The position numbers and the translations under genes were made by a program. Of a DNA stretch of 64,000 nt, positions 8,723 through 16,438 are shown piece by piece. Numbering within the stretch: position 1 is the stretch's first letter; every line of letters starts with the position of its first letter. The stretch comes from JAZTYK01 sp045636925 (GTDB taxonomy: Bacteria > Bacillota > Clostridia > Oscillospirales > Butyricicoccaceae), in contig JAZTYK010000025.1 of NCBI GenBank assembly GCA_045636925.1, positions 22,897 to 86,896 of the forward strand, given 5' to 3'. The notes below the pieces were generated by a model. It saw nothing but the letters and a program-made list of their open reading frames with translations, was not told the DNA's origin and did not search any database.

Positions 8723-9385
8723 TTATTCTGCCTTGTCCTCGGCCTGCTGTTCCTGCTGGGCCTTGAGGGCACGCAGAGCTTCCAGCTCGGCCAGCAGAGC
8801 GTCGGTGTCCTGCTTTTGCGCTTTCTCGTACTTCTTGCGGCGCAGCATGTCATAGCCGATGAGCAGGGCTGCGGGGCAAACCACGCAAAGGATCAGACCG
8901 GGGGTGGACTGCATGAACATGGCCACATTGCCGGCGCCGGGGATGCGGGTCTTATAGATGCCCACCAGATTCTCGGCGGGGACGGGCAGGCGGTCTTCGG
9001 TGTTGTTGTAATCACCCTTGGTCATAAAGGAGATCTTGCCGTTTTCGGTCTTGACCTCAAGCACACGGTGAGTAACAACGGCGCTGCCGCTGCTGGCGGG
9101 GTCGAAGAAGGAGATGATGTCGCCTTTTTTCACATCCTCGGCATCGATGGTCTGGCAGATGATCAGGTCACCGGCATGAATCTTGGGATACATGGAGTCG
9201 GTAAGCACGATCATGGGGCAATAGCCGCCTAAGGAGGGAACCTCATCGGTGTTGGTGTAGCTTTTGATGATGAGGGTCACATTGATGATCAGCATGGGCA
9301 GCAGAATGATGCACAAGACCGCACCGACGATGGTAAGCACTTTCTGCTTGGAATCAGCTTTTTTGTTGGGAGTGGGGTTGTTCAT
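8723..9385 (-). CDS. sipW: SipW-type signal peptidase I (first gene of surface locus)
   Basis: 220 residues. A membrane segment at about 17-41 is followed by LTDSMYPKI (nucleophile Ser 64), VVTHRVLEV (His 106) and TKGDYNNTED (about 122-131). The Ser/His arrangement places it with SipW/ER-type enzymes rather than Ser/Lys Lep. A second membrane segment (about 161-180) and a Glu/Gln/Ala-rich coiled-coil tail complete it. The start has GAGG six bases upstream. It heads the minus-strand locus and is divergent from the AgrA-like gene, with 287 bases between. In Bacillus, SipW processes TasA and TapA; here the substrates are most likely the GTYAKY/GLYARY proteins downstream. Confidence 0.88.
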   Translation of the reverse strand: MNNPTPNKKADSKQKVLTIVGAVLCIILLPMLIINVTLIIKSYTNTDEVPSLGGYCPMIVLTDSMYPKIHAGDLIICQTIDAEDVKKGDIISFFDPASSGSAVVTHRVLEVKTENGKISFMTKGDYNNTEDRLPVPAENLVGIYKTRIPGAGNVAMFMQSTPGLILCVVCPAALLIGYDMLRRKKYEKAQKQDTDALLAELEALRALKAQQEQQAEDKAE

Positions 9386-9672
9386 ATAGAACCTCGCTTT
9401 CTGCAGCGCCTGCTGCGGAAATTACCGTTTGTCCCCCTGATGAGGACGAAAGTGGCAGTATGTTTGAGCGCAAAATACACGGCAAAATACGCATGATTTT
9501 GACAAAAAGATACATGTTTTGATTTTGTAATTATATCAAAATTTGCCGAAAAAAACCGATTCGGGAGTGAATGGCAGTTTTTGCGGAGCAAATGGTGGCT
9601 TTTCGTTGACGGAACACAAAAATGTGATATACTTTAATTATAGAAATTACCAAGGAAAGCGAGGGCAGATAC
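9386..9672. other. Divergent control region between surface locus and Agr-like pair
   Basis: 287 bases, AT-rich in the middle. The plus side has a clear promoter (9606-9633). For the minus operon only a weak candidate -10 (TATAAT on the minus strand, 9530-9535) without a good -35 is visible, consistent with activator-dependent transcription. A small hairpin lies at about 9428-9451 in the presumed 5' leader of the signal peptidase gene. LytTR-type binding sites could be here but I could not define them. Confidence 0.45.
9606..9633 (+). promoter_or_regulatory. Sigma-A promoter of the AgrA/AgrC-like operon
   Basis: TTGACG (9606-9611), 16-base spacer, TATACT (9628-9633), 39 bases before the response regulator start. 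Confidence 0.7.
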
Positions 9673-10398
9673 ATGATCCGAGTTGGCATTTGCGATGATT
9701 CGCCTGCTTTTTTGCTGCAAACCAAGTTTATGCTGGATCATTGGGATGACCGCCCCACTCCCATTACCACAGAATGCTTTGAAGACGGTGACAGCCTGAT
9801 CCGCGCACACAGCAGGCATCCCTTTGACTTGCTGCTGCTGGATGTGATGATGCCGCTTTTGAACGGCATCGACACCGCAAAAGAAATCCGCGAGCAGGAC
9901 AAAACGGTAAAAATCGTGTTTTTGACCTCGTCTACCGACTTTGCCATTGATTCTTATGCTGTAAAAGCCAGCAACTACTTGCTGAAGCCGCTGCATCCGC
10001 CCAGCTTTTTTTCCTGCCTGCAAGAGGTAATCGGCGAGATTCAGGATGCGGAGCGCTGCGTTTTGATCCGCAGCAGCGACGCTACCCATCGGGTGCGGCT
10101 TTCGAACATTGCCTATGCAGAGGCACAGAACAAGCACGTGCTGTTTATGCTGGCTGACGGCACCCAGCTGTCCGCGACGGAGCCCTTGTATGCCTTTGAA
10201 GAAATGCTGCTGCCGGAGGACGGCTTTTTCAAGTGCCACCGCAGCTTTGTTTTGAATGTGCGGCACATCGACAGCTATACCCACAAAGAGATCCAGATGC
10301 GTACCGGTCAGCAGATCCCCATTTCGCGGCGGTATCAAAAGACCTTTGAGGACACGTATTTTTCGCTGCTGTTCCGAAAGGCGGGTGACCGGGCATAA
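9673..10398 (+). CDS. LytTR-family response regulator (AgrA-like)
   Basis: 241 residues. The receiver domain (1-120) has the acidic pocket CDD (7-9), phosphoacceptor Asp 57 in LLLDVMMP, Thr/Ser 85-86 and Lys 105 in LLKPL. A LytTR DNA-binding domain (about 130-232) follows, with the typical YAEAQNKHVLF and FKCHRSFVLN stretches. It overlaps the histidine kinase gene by one base (TAATG), so the two form one operon. Divergent placement next to the SipW locus suggests it controls that locus, as AgrA/ComE-type regulators often control neighbouring surface or peptide genes; that link is inference. No AgrB or AgrD gene is visible nearby. Confidence 0.88.
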   Translation: MIRVGICDDSPAFLLQTKFMLDHWDDRPTPITTECFEDGDSLIRAHSRHPFDLLLLDVMMPLLNGIDTAKEIREQDKTVKIVFLTSSTDFAIDSYAVKASNYLLKPLHPPSFFSCLQEVIGEIQDAERCVLIRSSDATHRVRLSNIAYAEAQNKHVLFMLADGTQLSATEPLYAFEEMLLPEDGFFKCHRSFVLNVRHIDSYTHKEIQMRTGQQIPISRRYQKTFEDTYFSLLFRKAGDRA

Positions 10399-11660
10399 TG
10401 GAGAAGTTTCTGTTGATCGTGCATGCCGCCCTGCTGCTGTTGTTTGGCATCATTTTATCCTCGAAGTTTGCGGGCGTTACACTGAGCAAGTGGACTTTTT
10501 CCATGATGATGGTGCTGTTTGCGCTGTGTCTGGTGCTTCAGTTCTCGGTGTTTGCAGCCGCCGGAGAGGACGCGGTGCGCAAAAGCTATCCGCTGCTGGT
10601 GCACATACCGATGCTGGTGATGCTGCTGTTTGTCTTTCATTGCCGTCTGCCCACCGCCCTTGCCGCCATCGCCTCGGCATACATCTGTTGTCAGCCCGCC
10701 AACTGGTTCGGCCTGCTGGCTGAGTCACTGTCCAGGAACCAATCGGCTGCTCTGGTGGTGCGCATTGGCATGCTGCTTGCCGTGGGCATGTTTGCCATCC
10801 GGTATTTATCTGCCTTTATCGCAAAGCTGTATAACAAGGATGGCCGCAGCATTCTGATATTCAGCGCCATTCCGCTGGTGTATTACATGTTTGATTACAT
10901 GACGGTTTATTACACAGACTTCTGGACCACTGACAACCGTCTGGCCATTGAGTTTTTGACGCTGTTTCTTTGCGTGATTTTTATGGGCTTTTGCGTGATC
11001 TATTATAAAGAGTACGAACAAAAGGCCGAGATTGAGCGTCAGGAACAGATCGTGCGCATTGCTGTTGAGCAGCAGGCCCGCGAACTGGTTGACATGAAGG
11101 AGCGTGAACTGGAGACCCGCCTGGTGCGCCACGATCTGCGGCATTTGCTGGATAACCTGGCCATGGCCATTCAGCAGGATGACAAAGAAGGCGCGCTGCG
11201 GATGATCTCGGGCTTTACCAACCAGATGCAGGCGCCTTCACTGCAGCGGTACTGCACCTTTGACACTATCAATTATGTGCTCAGCAACTATGCCGGCAAG
11301 TGCAAGGCGCTGGGCGTGGATGCCCAGTTTACCGTGGCGCTGCAGACGTTGACGGTGGATGAGGCATTGCTGGCGCCCATTTTGTCCAATGCGCTGGAGA
11401 ATGCCTTGCACGTACAGAAGCAGCTGCCGCCCGCCAAGCGGCGGATCACGCTGATGCTGAAGAACAGCGGGGACAAGCTGCTGTTTTCTTTGCGCAATCC
11501 CTATCGCAACCGCCCGGTGTTCGTAGACGGGATTCCGGTTTCCAAGGAAGAAGGACACGGCTACGGCACGCAAAGCATTCGCTATCTTACCGACCGTGAA
11601 GGCGGAAAGTGCCATTTCTCGGTGCAGGATGACGAGTTCGTGCTACGGGTCATTCTGTAA
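10398..11660 (+). CDS. GHKL sensor histidine kinase (AgrC-like)
   Basis: 420 residues. The first 200 or so form about six hydrophobic segments, as in AgrC/quorum-sensing kinases. A coiled linker (about 205-240) leads to the H box VRHDLRHLLDN, an N box NALENAL and a G box EGHGYGTQSI near the C-terminus, the layout of GHKL (HPK10) kinases. There is no separate extracellular sensor domain, so the ligand is probably a peptide or membrane signal. Its partner is the LytTR regulator whose stop it overlaps. The transcript ends at the hairpin at 11684. Confidence 0.87.
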   Translation: MEKFLLIVHAALLLLFGIILSSKFAGVTLSKWTFSMMMVLFALCLVLQFSVFAAAGEDAVRKSYPLLVHIPMLVMLLFVFHCRLPTALAAIASAYICCQPANWFGLLAESLSRNQSAALVVRIGMLLAVGMFAIRYLSAFIAKLYNKDGRSILIFSAIPLVYYMFDYMTVYYTDFWTTDNRLAIEFLTLFLCVIFMGFCVIYYKEYEQKAEIERQEQIVRIAVEQQARELVDMKERELETRLVRHDLRHLLDNLAMAIQQDDKEGALRMISGFTNQMQAPSLQRYCTFDTINYVLSNYAGKCKALGVDAQFTVALQTLTVDEALLAPILSNALENALHVQKQLPPAKRRITLMLKNSGDKLLFSLRNPYRNRPVFVDGIPVSKEEGHGYGTQSIRYLTDREGGKCHFSVQDDEFVLRVIL

Positions 11661-11683
11661 AAATTGGTTTTCATGCAAAACAT

Positions 11684-11717
11684 AAAAGCTCCGCTTGCTG
11701 CTGCAAGCGGAGCTTTT
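11684..11717. terminator. Bidirectional terminator
   Basis: AAAAGCTCCGCTTGC / GCAAGCGGAGCTTTT perfect 15-base stem with loop TGCT, between the converging kinase and racemase genes; it can serve both. Confidence 0.85.
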
Positions 11718-11727
11718 GTATCGGTTG

Positions 11728-12813
11728 TCAATTAAGATATATCTTTTCCACGTCTTCACTCATAAAGGCATAAAGCATGGCCTGGTACAGCAGGCGGAAG
11801 CGCAAAATACTGCCTACCGGATAGGCCTTGGGGCAGGCATCGGTGTCGACGATGATATGGTCGCTGCTGCCGCCCAACACCTGCAAACGGGAGTCTACGG
11901 GGGTCAGCTGGGTCAGTTCGCCCACATCGGCAGCACCGATGGCGGCAATGGTGCGGGCACGCATGCCGCGGTCGCGGATCTCGGGGGTCATGCCAAAGCC
12001 GTTTTTGGCCTGCAGGCCGGTGGGACGGGTGGGTTTGACATTTGCCTCTACCACTTGGGCATCCAGCAGCATGGTATTCGTGTGCAGGCCTGGGATGACA
12101 GTGTCCCAAAACAGACCGAAGTCCCGGGCCAACAGAATGCCCTCGCCCACACGCAGGTGGTTGATGCCCTGGGGCAGACCCTCCTGCAGCATCATGGGAA
12201 CGCTGGTGGTGCTGCCGCCGGAAACGATTTCAAGCTTGCGCCCGATAGCTTCTTCTACCTTGGCTGCCAGGTCGGTCAGCTCGGTAAGGTTTTTTCGGCT
12301 GGGAGAAATAGCGGCATAGCAGTTCAGGTTGCAGGCAACACCTGCCAAAATCAGACCGGGCAGCCGGTGCTCTACCAGCAGTGCCTGCTGCAGAACTTCT
12401 TCGCTGGTCATCTTGCCTTCACGCAGGTCACCCACGTCGTACATCAAAATGACCTTGTGCCGGGTGTTTTGCGCCAAGGCGGCATCATTCACCGCATGCA
12501 GCACGGCTTCTTCGCTCTGCAGGCTGTAGTCGCAATAGCGCACCACGTCCTCTGCCTCGCTGTGCATGGGGATGCGGATCAACATGGTGGGCACACCGGG
12601 ACAAGTCTGGCGAATGCGCTTGATCTGGCTGATGCGGGAGGAGGACAGCTGGGCTACGCCACCGGCTGCTACCGCCTTGGTCACCCGCGTGTCAGCGCAG
12701 CAGCCCTTGACTACACCGGCAACGACGATGCCCCGGTGAGCGCACAGTTGCGTGATCAGCCGGGCATTTTCTTCGATCTTTTGCAGGTCGATCAGCAGTT
12801 TCGGATACGGCAT
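11728..12813 (-). CDS. PLP-dependent alanine/ornithine racemase-family protein
   Basis: 361 residues from ATG 12813; the ribosome site GAGGAAG lies inside the end of the serine hydrolase gene and only one base separates the genes. The fold-type III PLP barrel is recognisable from the N-terminal ID..KIEENAR stretch and VVAGVVKGCCAD, where the Lys (about residue 36) would bind PLP. The C-terminal half (QVLGGSSDHIIVD, YPVGSILRF) matches the alanine/ornithine racemase group rather than canonical Alr. Substrate not determinable here; ornithine or another amino acid is likely. Last gene of the ispE operon. Confidence 0.75.
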   Translation of the reverse strand: MPYPKLLIDLQKIEENARLITQLCAHRGIVVAGVVKGCCADTRVTKAVAAGGVAQLSSSRISQIKRIRQTCPGVPTMLIRIPMHSEAEDVVRYCDYSLQSEEAVLHAVNDAALAQNTRHKVILMYDVGDLREGKMTSEEVLQQALLVEHRLPGLILAGVACNLNCYAAISPSRKNLTELTDLAAKVEEAIGRKLEIVSGGSTTSVPMMLQEGLPQGINHLRVGEGILLARDFGLFWDTVIPGLHTNTMLLDAQVVEANVKPTRPTGLQAKNGFGMTPEIRDRGMRARTIAAIGAADVGELTQLTPVDSRLQVLGGSSDHIIVDTDACPKAYPVGSILRFRLLYQAMLYAFMSEDVEKIYLN

Positions 12814-12814
12814 T

Positions 12815-13606
12815 TTATGCTTCCTCGGATGTGCCTTCGCCGCCATGGGCATCGAAGAGACGTTTGCTGATGGAAGCGATGAGGCAGTTGTACTGGCCGG
12901 CATCTACTTCGCTGCTGGTAAAGGCAACCACAAAGGGCTTGTCTGCATACACGATGCCTACGTCATGGCTGACACCGTCCACCTCACCGGTCTTGTGCGC
13001 CACCTGGAAGTCCAGCGGCAGCAGCAGGGGGATCTTGTTGTTCAGCTGCTGGCAGGAAAGGATCTCCAGCATAGCATCAGAAGATGCTTTGCTGATGACC
13101 TCGCCGCGATACATGGCAGCCAGCAGACGACCCATCTCACCGGCGCAGATCTTGTTGCTCTTACCGGCAAACTCAGGCCGCTTTTCAAACAGCTTGCGCT
13201 CCAGTACGGTCTTTTCGATGCCCAGCGCGCGCATAGTGTTGTTGATATTCTCAATGCCCAGACGCTCGATGAGCAGGTTGGTGGCCATGTTGTCGGAAAT
13301 GGTAATCATCAGATAGCACAGATCCAGCAGTGTCACCTGCAGGCCGGTGTGCATCAGCGTCAGCACGCCGCAGATGGGCACGCGGTCCTCATCCCGCACT
13401 TCCACCAGTTCATCAGCCTTCAGCATACCGGCTTCGATCTGACGGAACAGTTCTACCATCACGGGCACCTTGATGACGCTGGCGGCGTTCATCAGCATAT
13501 TGGCATTATATTCGGCAGTTTCACCGGTGGTCAGGTCTTCGTAGTAAAAGCCTGCGTTGCCGGGAAAAGCCTCCAGCTCTTTTAAGATTTCCTGCATCAT
13601 GGACAT
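12815..13606 (-). CDS. Class A beta-lactamase-like serine hydrolase, no signal peptide
   Basis: 263 residues, AGGAGG eight bases before the start. It has the three penicillin-recognising motifs: S43-V-I-K46 (SxxK), S104-D-N106 (SDN) and K205-T-G207 (KTG). The N-terminus is not hydrophobic, so it appears cytoplasmic, and the region where class A enzymes carry ExxLN reads ERKLF here, so the deacylation machinery is not canonical. I would call it a beta-lactamase-fold serine hydrolase (esterase or peptidase) rather than a resistance enzyme. It sits between spoIIM-like and racemase genes in one operon. Confidence 0.72.
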   Translation of the reverse strand: MSMMQEILKELEAFPGNAGFYYEDLTTGETAEYNANMLMNAASVIKVPVMVELFRQIEAGMLKADELVEVRDEDRVPICGVLTLMHTGLQVTLLDLCYLMITISDNMATNLLIERLGIENINNTMRALGIEKTVLERKLFEKRPEFAGKSNKICAGEMGRLLAAMYRGEVISKASSDAMLEILSCQQLNNKIPLLLPLDFQVAHKTGEVDGVSHDVGIVYADKPFVVAFTSSEVDAGQYNCLIASISKRLFDAHGGEGTSEEA

Positions 13607-13650
13607 AATTGTTTCCTCCTATTTCTTTCTCTATATCATCAGATCGGTGT

Positions 13651-14277
13651 TCAAATCAGTTGCAGCAGCAACGGGGTAATGTAGGTTTCGATCAACGCTG
13701 CTACCACAAGCATCGGAATGATCAGCAGCAGATAGACCCGCGCCAGATTCTCCAGCAGTGCTTCCAAGGGCAGCGCCCAGGACTTTTTTAAAATGCCGCC
13801 GCTCAAATGCAGGCAAAGCACCATGCCCAATCCCATGCCCATCAGCACGGCAGGCAGCTCGAAGATTCCATGGGGCAGCAGACCCAGCAGCACCGTCAGC
13901 AGCACATTGCTCTGCCCCACCGCCTGCACCACTGCCAGCACGCCGCCGATGACCACACCGTTGAGTACCAGGGTCAATAGCGGCAAGAAAACAAAGGGCA
14001 GCAATCCGTACAGGGTAGAAATGCCGCTGGCCTGCACATTGTGCATAAACAGATCTGTCACGCTGATTTCTCCCTGCTCATTCATCAGTCCGGAGTCTTC
14101 AACGCTTTGGGCAAAGAAATCGTAAACCTGCTGTGCGGTTTCGGGCATCATGGACAGCGCTGTATAAGACAAAATGCACAGTACCAGAAACACACCGCAG
14201 CAGACAAGATACAGCTTTTTCAGCGGCCCGCGGAGAAAGGCAAAGGCTTTGCTGTATTGCTCCTTCAGAAAGAACAT
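13651..14277 (-). CDS. spoIIM: SpoIIM/DUF95-family membrane protein
   Basis: 208 residues from ATG 14277; the site AAGGGGT overlaps the last codons of ispE, whose stop is 2 bases away. Five hydrophobic segments: one after the N-terminal amphipathic part (about 22-43) and four in the C-terminal two thirds, with LLPHGIFELPAVLMG, the hallmark of the family. Length is close to Bacillus SpoIIM (engulfment peptidoglycan machinery). In many Clostridia a homologue exists outside sporulation operons, and the operon here is metabolic, so a sporulation role is not assured. Confidence 0.8.
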   Translation of the reverse strand: MFFLKEQYSKAFAFLRGPLKKLYLVCCGVFLVLCILSYTALSMMPETAQQVYDFFAQSVEDSGLMNEQGEISVTDLFMHNVQASGISTLYGLLPFVFLPLLTLVLNGVVIGGVLAVVQAVGQSNVLLTVLLGLLPHGIFELPAVLMGMGLGMVLCLHLSGGILKKSWALPLEALLENLARVYLLLIIPMLVVAALIETYITPLLLQLI

Positions 14278-14279
14278 AC

Positions 14280-15146
14280 TCAGACCCCTTTCACCGGACG
14301 GGTGACAAAGACTGTGGGACAGATCTTGCGCAGTTGCTCTGCTGCGGCTTCGGCATCCTTGACATTGGGCCAAATGCCAAAGCAGGCCGCGCCCGAACCG
14401 GTCATTCTTGCGCCCATGGCGCCAAGTTGCTGCAGCTTTTGCACCAGTTCGCCGATGGCGAGATACTCTGCCGTCACGGGGGCTTCCAGCGAATTAAAGA
14501 TGCCGTCACACAGGCCTTGCAGGTCACCCTGCGCCAGCGCCTGCTTCATCTGCCCGGCGCCGGGTTCGGGCTGGGCAGCATAGGCATCAAACAGCTCGTA
14601 GGCTTTTTTTGTTGCCACAGAAAAGTTCGGTTTGCACACCACGATCCCGCAATCGGGCATATCCGGCAGGGGCGAAAGCTGTTCGCCCACGCCTTCGGCC
14701 AGCATGGTGCCGCCCACCAGACAGAAGGGCACATCGGCTCCCAGCTGCAGGCCCAGCTCCAGCAGTTCTTTTTTCCCAAGCGGATAGCCAAAGGCCCGGT
14801 TCAGCAGACGCAGCACTGCGGCAGCATCGGTGCTGCCGCCAGCCATGCCGGCACCCACGGGAATGACTTTTTTAATATTGATATACAGGCCTGTATTTTC
14901 TTTGCCGGAATGAGCAAAGAACAGTTCTGCCGCCCGATAAGCCAGATTACGGCTGTCGGTGGGCAGATACGGCCAGTTGCATTTCAGCGAAATACCGCCA
15001 CGGTCGTGCACGGTAATGGATACCTGGTCACAGACATCGATGGTCTGAAACACGGTGCACAGGTCATGGTACCCGTCGGCACGGCGGCTGCTGACTTCCA
15101 GATATAAATTGAGTTTGGCGCAGGCACGGTCTTTGTATTGACGCAT
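14280..15146 (-). CDS. ispE: 4-diphosphocytidyl-2-C-methyl-D-erythritol kinase
   Basis: 288 residues, normal for IspE. It phosphorylates CDP-methylerythritol in the non-mevalonate isoprenoid pathway. GHMP-kinase features are clear: N-terminal AKLNLYLEV, the ATP loop PVGAGMAGGSTDAAA (about 96-110), GADVPFCLVGG (substrate side) and the C-terminal MTGSGAACFG. The start is preceded by AGGAGG. It heads the operon ispE-spoIIM-hydrolase-racemase. Confidence 0.95.
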   Translation of the reverse strand: MRQYKDRACAKLNLYLEVSSRRADGYHDLCTVFQTIDVCDQVSITVHDRGGISLKCNWPYLPTDSRNLAYRAAELFFAHSGKENTGLYINIKKVIPVGAGMAGGSTDAAAVLRLLNRAFGYPLGKKELLELGLQLGADVPFCLVGGTMLAEGVGEQLSPLPDMPDCGIVVCKPNFSVATKKAYELFDAYAAQPEPGAGQMKQALAQGDLQGLCDGIFNSLEAPVTAEYLAIGELVQKLQQLGAMGARMTGSGAACFGIWPNVKDAEAAAEQLRKICPTVFVTRPVKGV

Positions 15147-15283
15147 GAAATTGCACCTCCTGACACATCCTAACGATGGAATCTTTCTTCATTTTTTGAT
15201 TTTACCACATCTTTTCAAAAAAATGAATAGGGTTTTGCACTTCTGTCAATACTACCCAAAAATAAGGAAAGGTCGCGTATCAT

Positions 15284-15478
15284 ATGCTGAACAAAATTGC
15301 ACTGGCGCTGGTCATCATCGGCGGACTTAACTGGGGTCTTATCGCACTGTTCCAGTTTGACCTGGTGGCCTGGATCTTCGGTTCTCAGGCCGCATTGGGC
15401 AGCCGCATCGTCTACGGTCTGGTAGGTTTGGGTGCTCTGTGGAGCATTTCTCTGCTCTTCCGTCCGGATCACGAGTAA
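15284..15478 (+). CDS. DUF378 small membrane protein
   Basis: 64 residues with two hydrophobic helices (about 4-24 and 38-58) around VAWIFGSQAA; the ALVIIGGLNWGL start and the ..GLVGLGALWS second helix are characteristic of DUF378. The family has no assigned function. The gene is alone, behind GGAAAGG and in front of a strong terminator. Confidence 0.85.
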   Translation: MLNKIALALVIIGGLNWGLIALFQFDLVAWIFGSQAALGSRIVYGLVGLGALWSISLLFRPDHE

Positions 15479-15486
15479 GCATACCG

Positions 15487-15525
15487 AAAAAAGCATGATC
15501 GCCTTTGCTGCGATCATGCTTTTTT
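15487..15525 (+). terminator. Intrinsic terminator after DUF378 gene
   Basis: AAAAAAGCATGATCGC pairs with GCGATCATGCTTTTTT, ending in a T run. Confidence 0.9.
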
Positions 15526-15596
15526 CTTTTCTTTTTCTCCGCTTTATGCTATGATGGATTCATTGGAAGAAATCAACGCATAAAGGAGCGTTTGTT

Positions 15597-16331
15597 ATGG
15601 CAAGAACGGTTCTCATCACCGGGGCATCCCGAGGCATCGGCCGCGCCTGCGCCTTGGCCTTTGCCAAGGCAGGGTATCGGGTGGCAGTGCATTATCACCG
15701 CAGCAAGACGCAGGCCGAGGCACTGGTGCAGCAGCTGCAGGCAATGGGCTGTGACGCCGCCGCCTTCCCCGCCGACATCAGCTGCAGCGCACAGGTGAAC
15801 CAGATGGTGCGGGACGCATCCGCCTTCTTAGGCCATATCGACGTTTTGGTCTGCTCGGCCGGCATCGCCAAGCAGCAGCTGTTTACCGACACCACCGACG
15901 CCGACTGGCATGACATTCTTGCCACCGACTTAAGCGGCGTATTCTATGCCTGCCGTGGCGTCCTGCCCGGCATGATCACCCAGGGCAGTGGCCGTATCAT
16001 CACAGTGTCTTCGGTATGGGGTGTCCGGGGGGCTTCCTGCGAGGTGGCATACTCCGCCGCCAAGGCCGGTGTCATCGGTCTGACGAAAGCTCTTGCCAAG
16101 GAAGTGGGCCCCAGCGGCATTACCGTAAACTGCGTGGCGCCTGGGGTCATTGACACCGATATGTGTGCCTGCTTTGACGCGGAAACCAAAGCCGCACTGG
16201 CAGAGGAAACGCCCCTTGGCCGGTTGGGCACGCCGGAAGATGTGGCAGAAAGCATCCTGTTTTTGGCAAGTCCTGCTGCAGGGTTCCTCACTGGGCAGGT
16301 GCTGGGCGTAGACGGCGGTTTTGGACAATAA
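15597..16331 (+). CDS. Short-chain dehydrogenase/reductase, FabG-like
   Basis: 244 residues with all classic SDR parts: TGASRGIG (nucleotide loop, 8-15), VCSAGIAK (NAG-type motif), SSVWGVRG with the catalytic Ser, YSAAKAG (Tyr/Lys pair) and the C-terminal LASPAAGFLTGQVLGVDGGF. AAAGGAGCG precedes the start. It resembles 3-oxoacyl-ACP reductases, but it stands alone between two terminators rather than in a fatty-acid cluster, so the substrate could be another carbonyl. Confidence 0.85.
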   Translation: MARTVLITGASRGIGRACALAFAKAGYRVAVHYHRSKTQAEALVQQLQAMGCDAAAFPADISCSAQVNQMVRDASAFLGHIDVLVCSAGIAKQQLFTDTTDADWHDILATDLSGVFYACRGVLPGMITQGSGRIITVSSVWGVRGASCEVAYSAAKAGVIGLTKALAKEVGPSGITVNCVAPGVIDTDMCACFDAETKAALAEETPLGRLGTPEDVAESILFLASPAAGFLTGQVLGVDGGFGQ

Positions 16332-16338
16332 GCCTATA

Positions 16339-16374
16339 AAATACCATTCTGCTGCGGCAGAGTGGTATTTTTTC
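16339..16374 (+). terminator. Intrinsic terminator after SDR gene
   Basis: AAATACCATTCTGC / GCAGAGTGGTATTTTTT stem-loop directly after the stop, with T run; the next promoter begins at its end. Confidence 0.85.
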
Positions 16375-16403
16375 TTGCAACTTTTTCGCATTGGGCGTAT
16401 AAT
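16375..16403 (+). promoter_or_regulatory. Promoter of the anion transporter gene
   Basis: TTGCAA, 17-base spacer, TATAAT (16398-16403), 35 bases before the start codon. Confidence 0.75.
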
Positions 16404-16438
16404 TAAGTTTTGGAATGACAACGCAAAGGGGACGTCCT

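Noticed and set aside
9431..9451. Hammerhead-like core: CTGATGAG then GACGAAA on the plus strand
   Set aside because: CTGATGA and GAAA are present but stem II would be a single base pair, and stems I and III with a GUH cleavage site cannot be formed from the flanks. Chance match.
9386..9672. AgrD-like peptide gene next to the AgrA/AgrC pair
   Set aside because: No short frame with a start, ribosome site and a plausible peptide was found in this gap or directly after the kinase.
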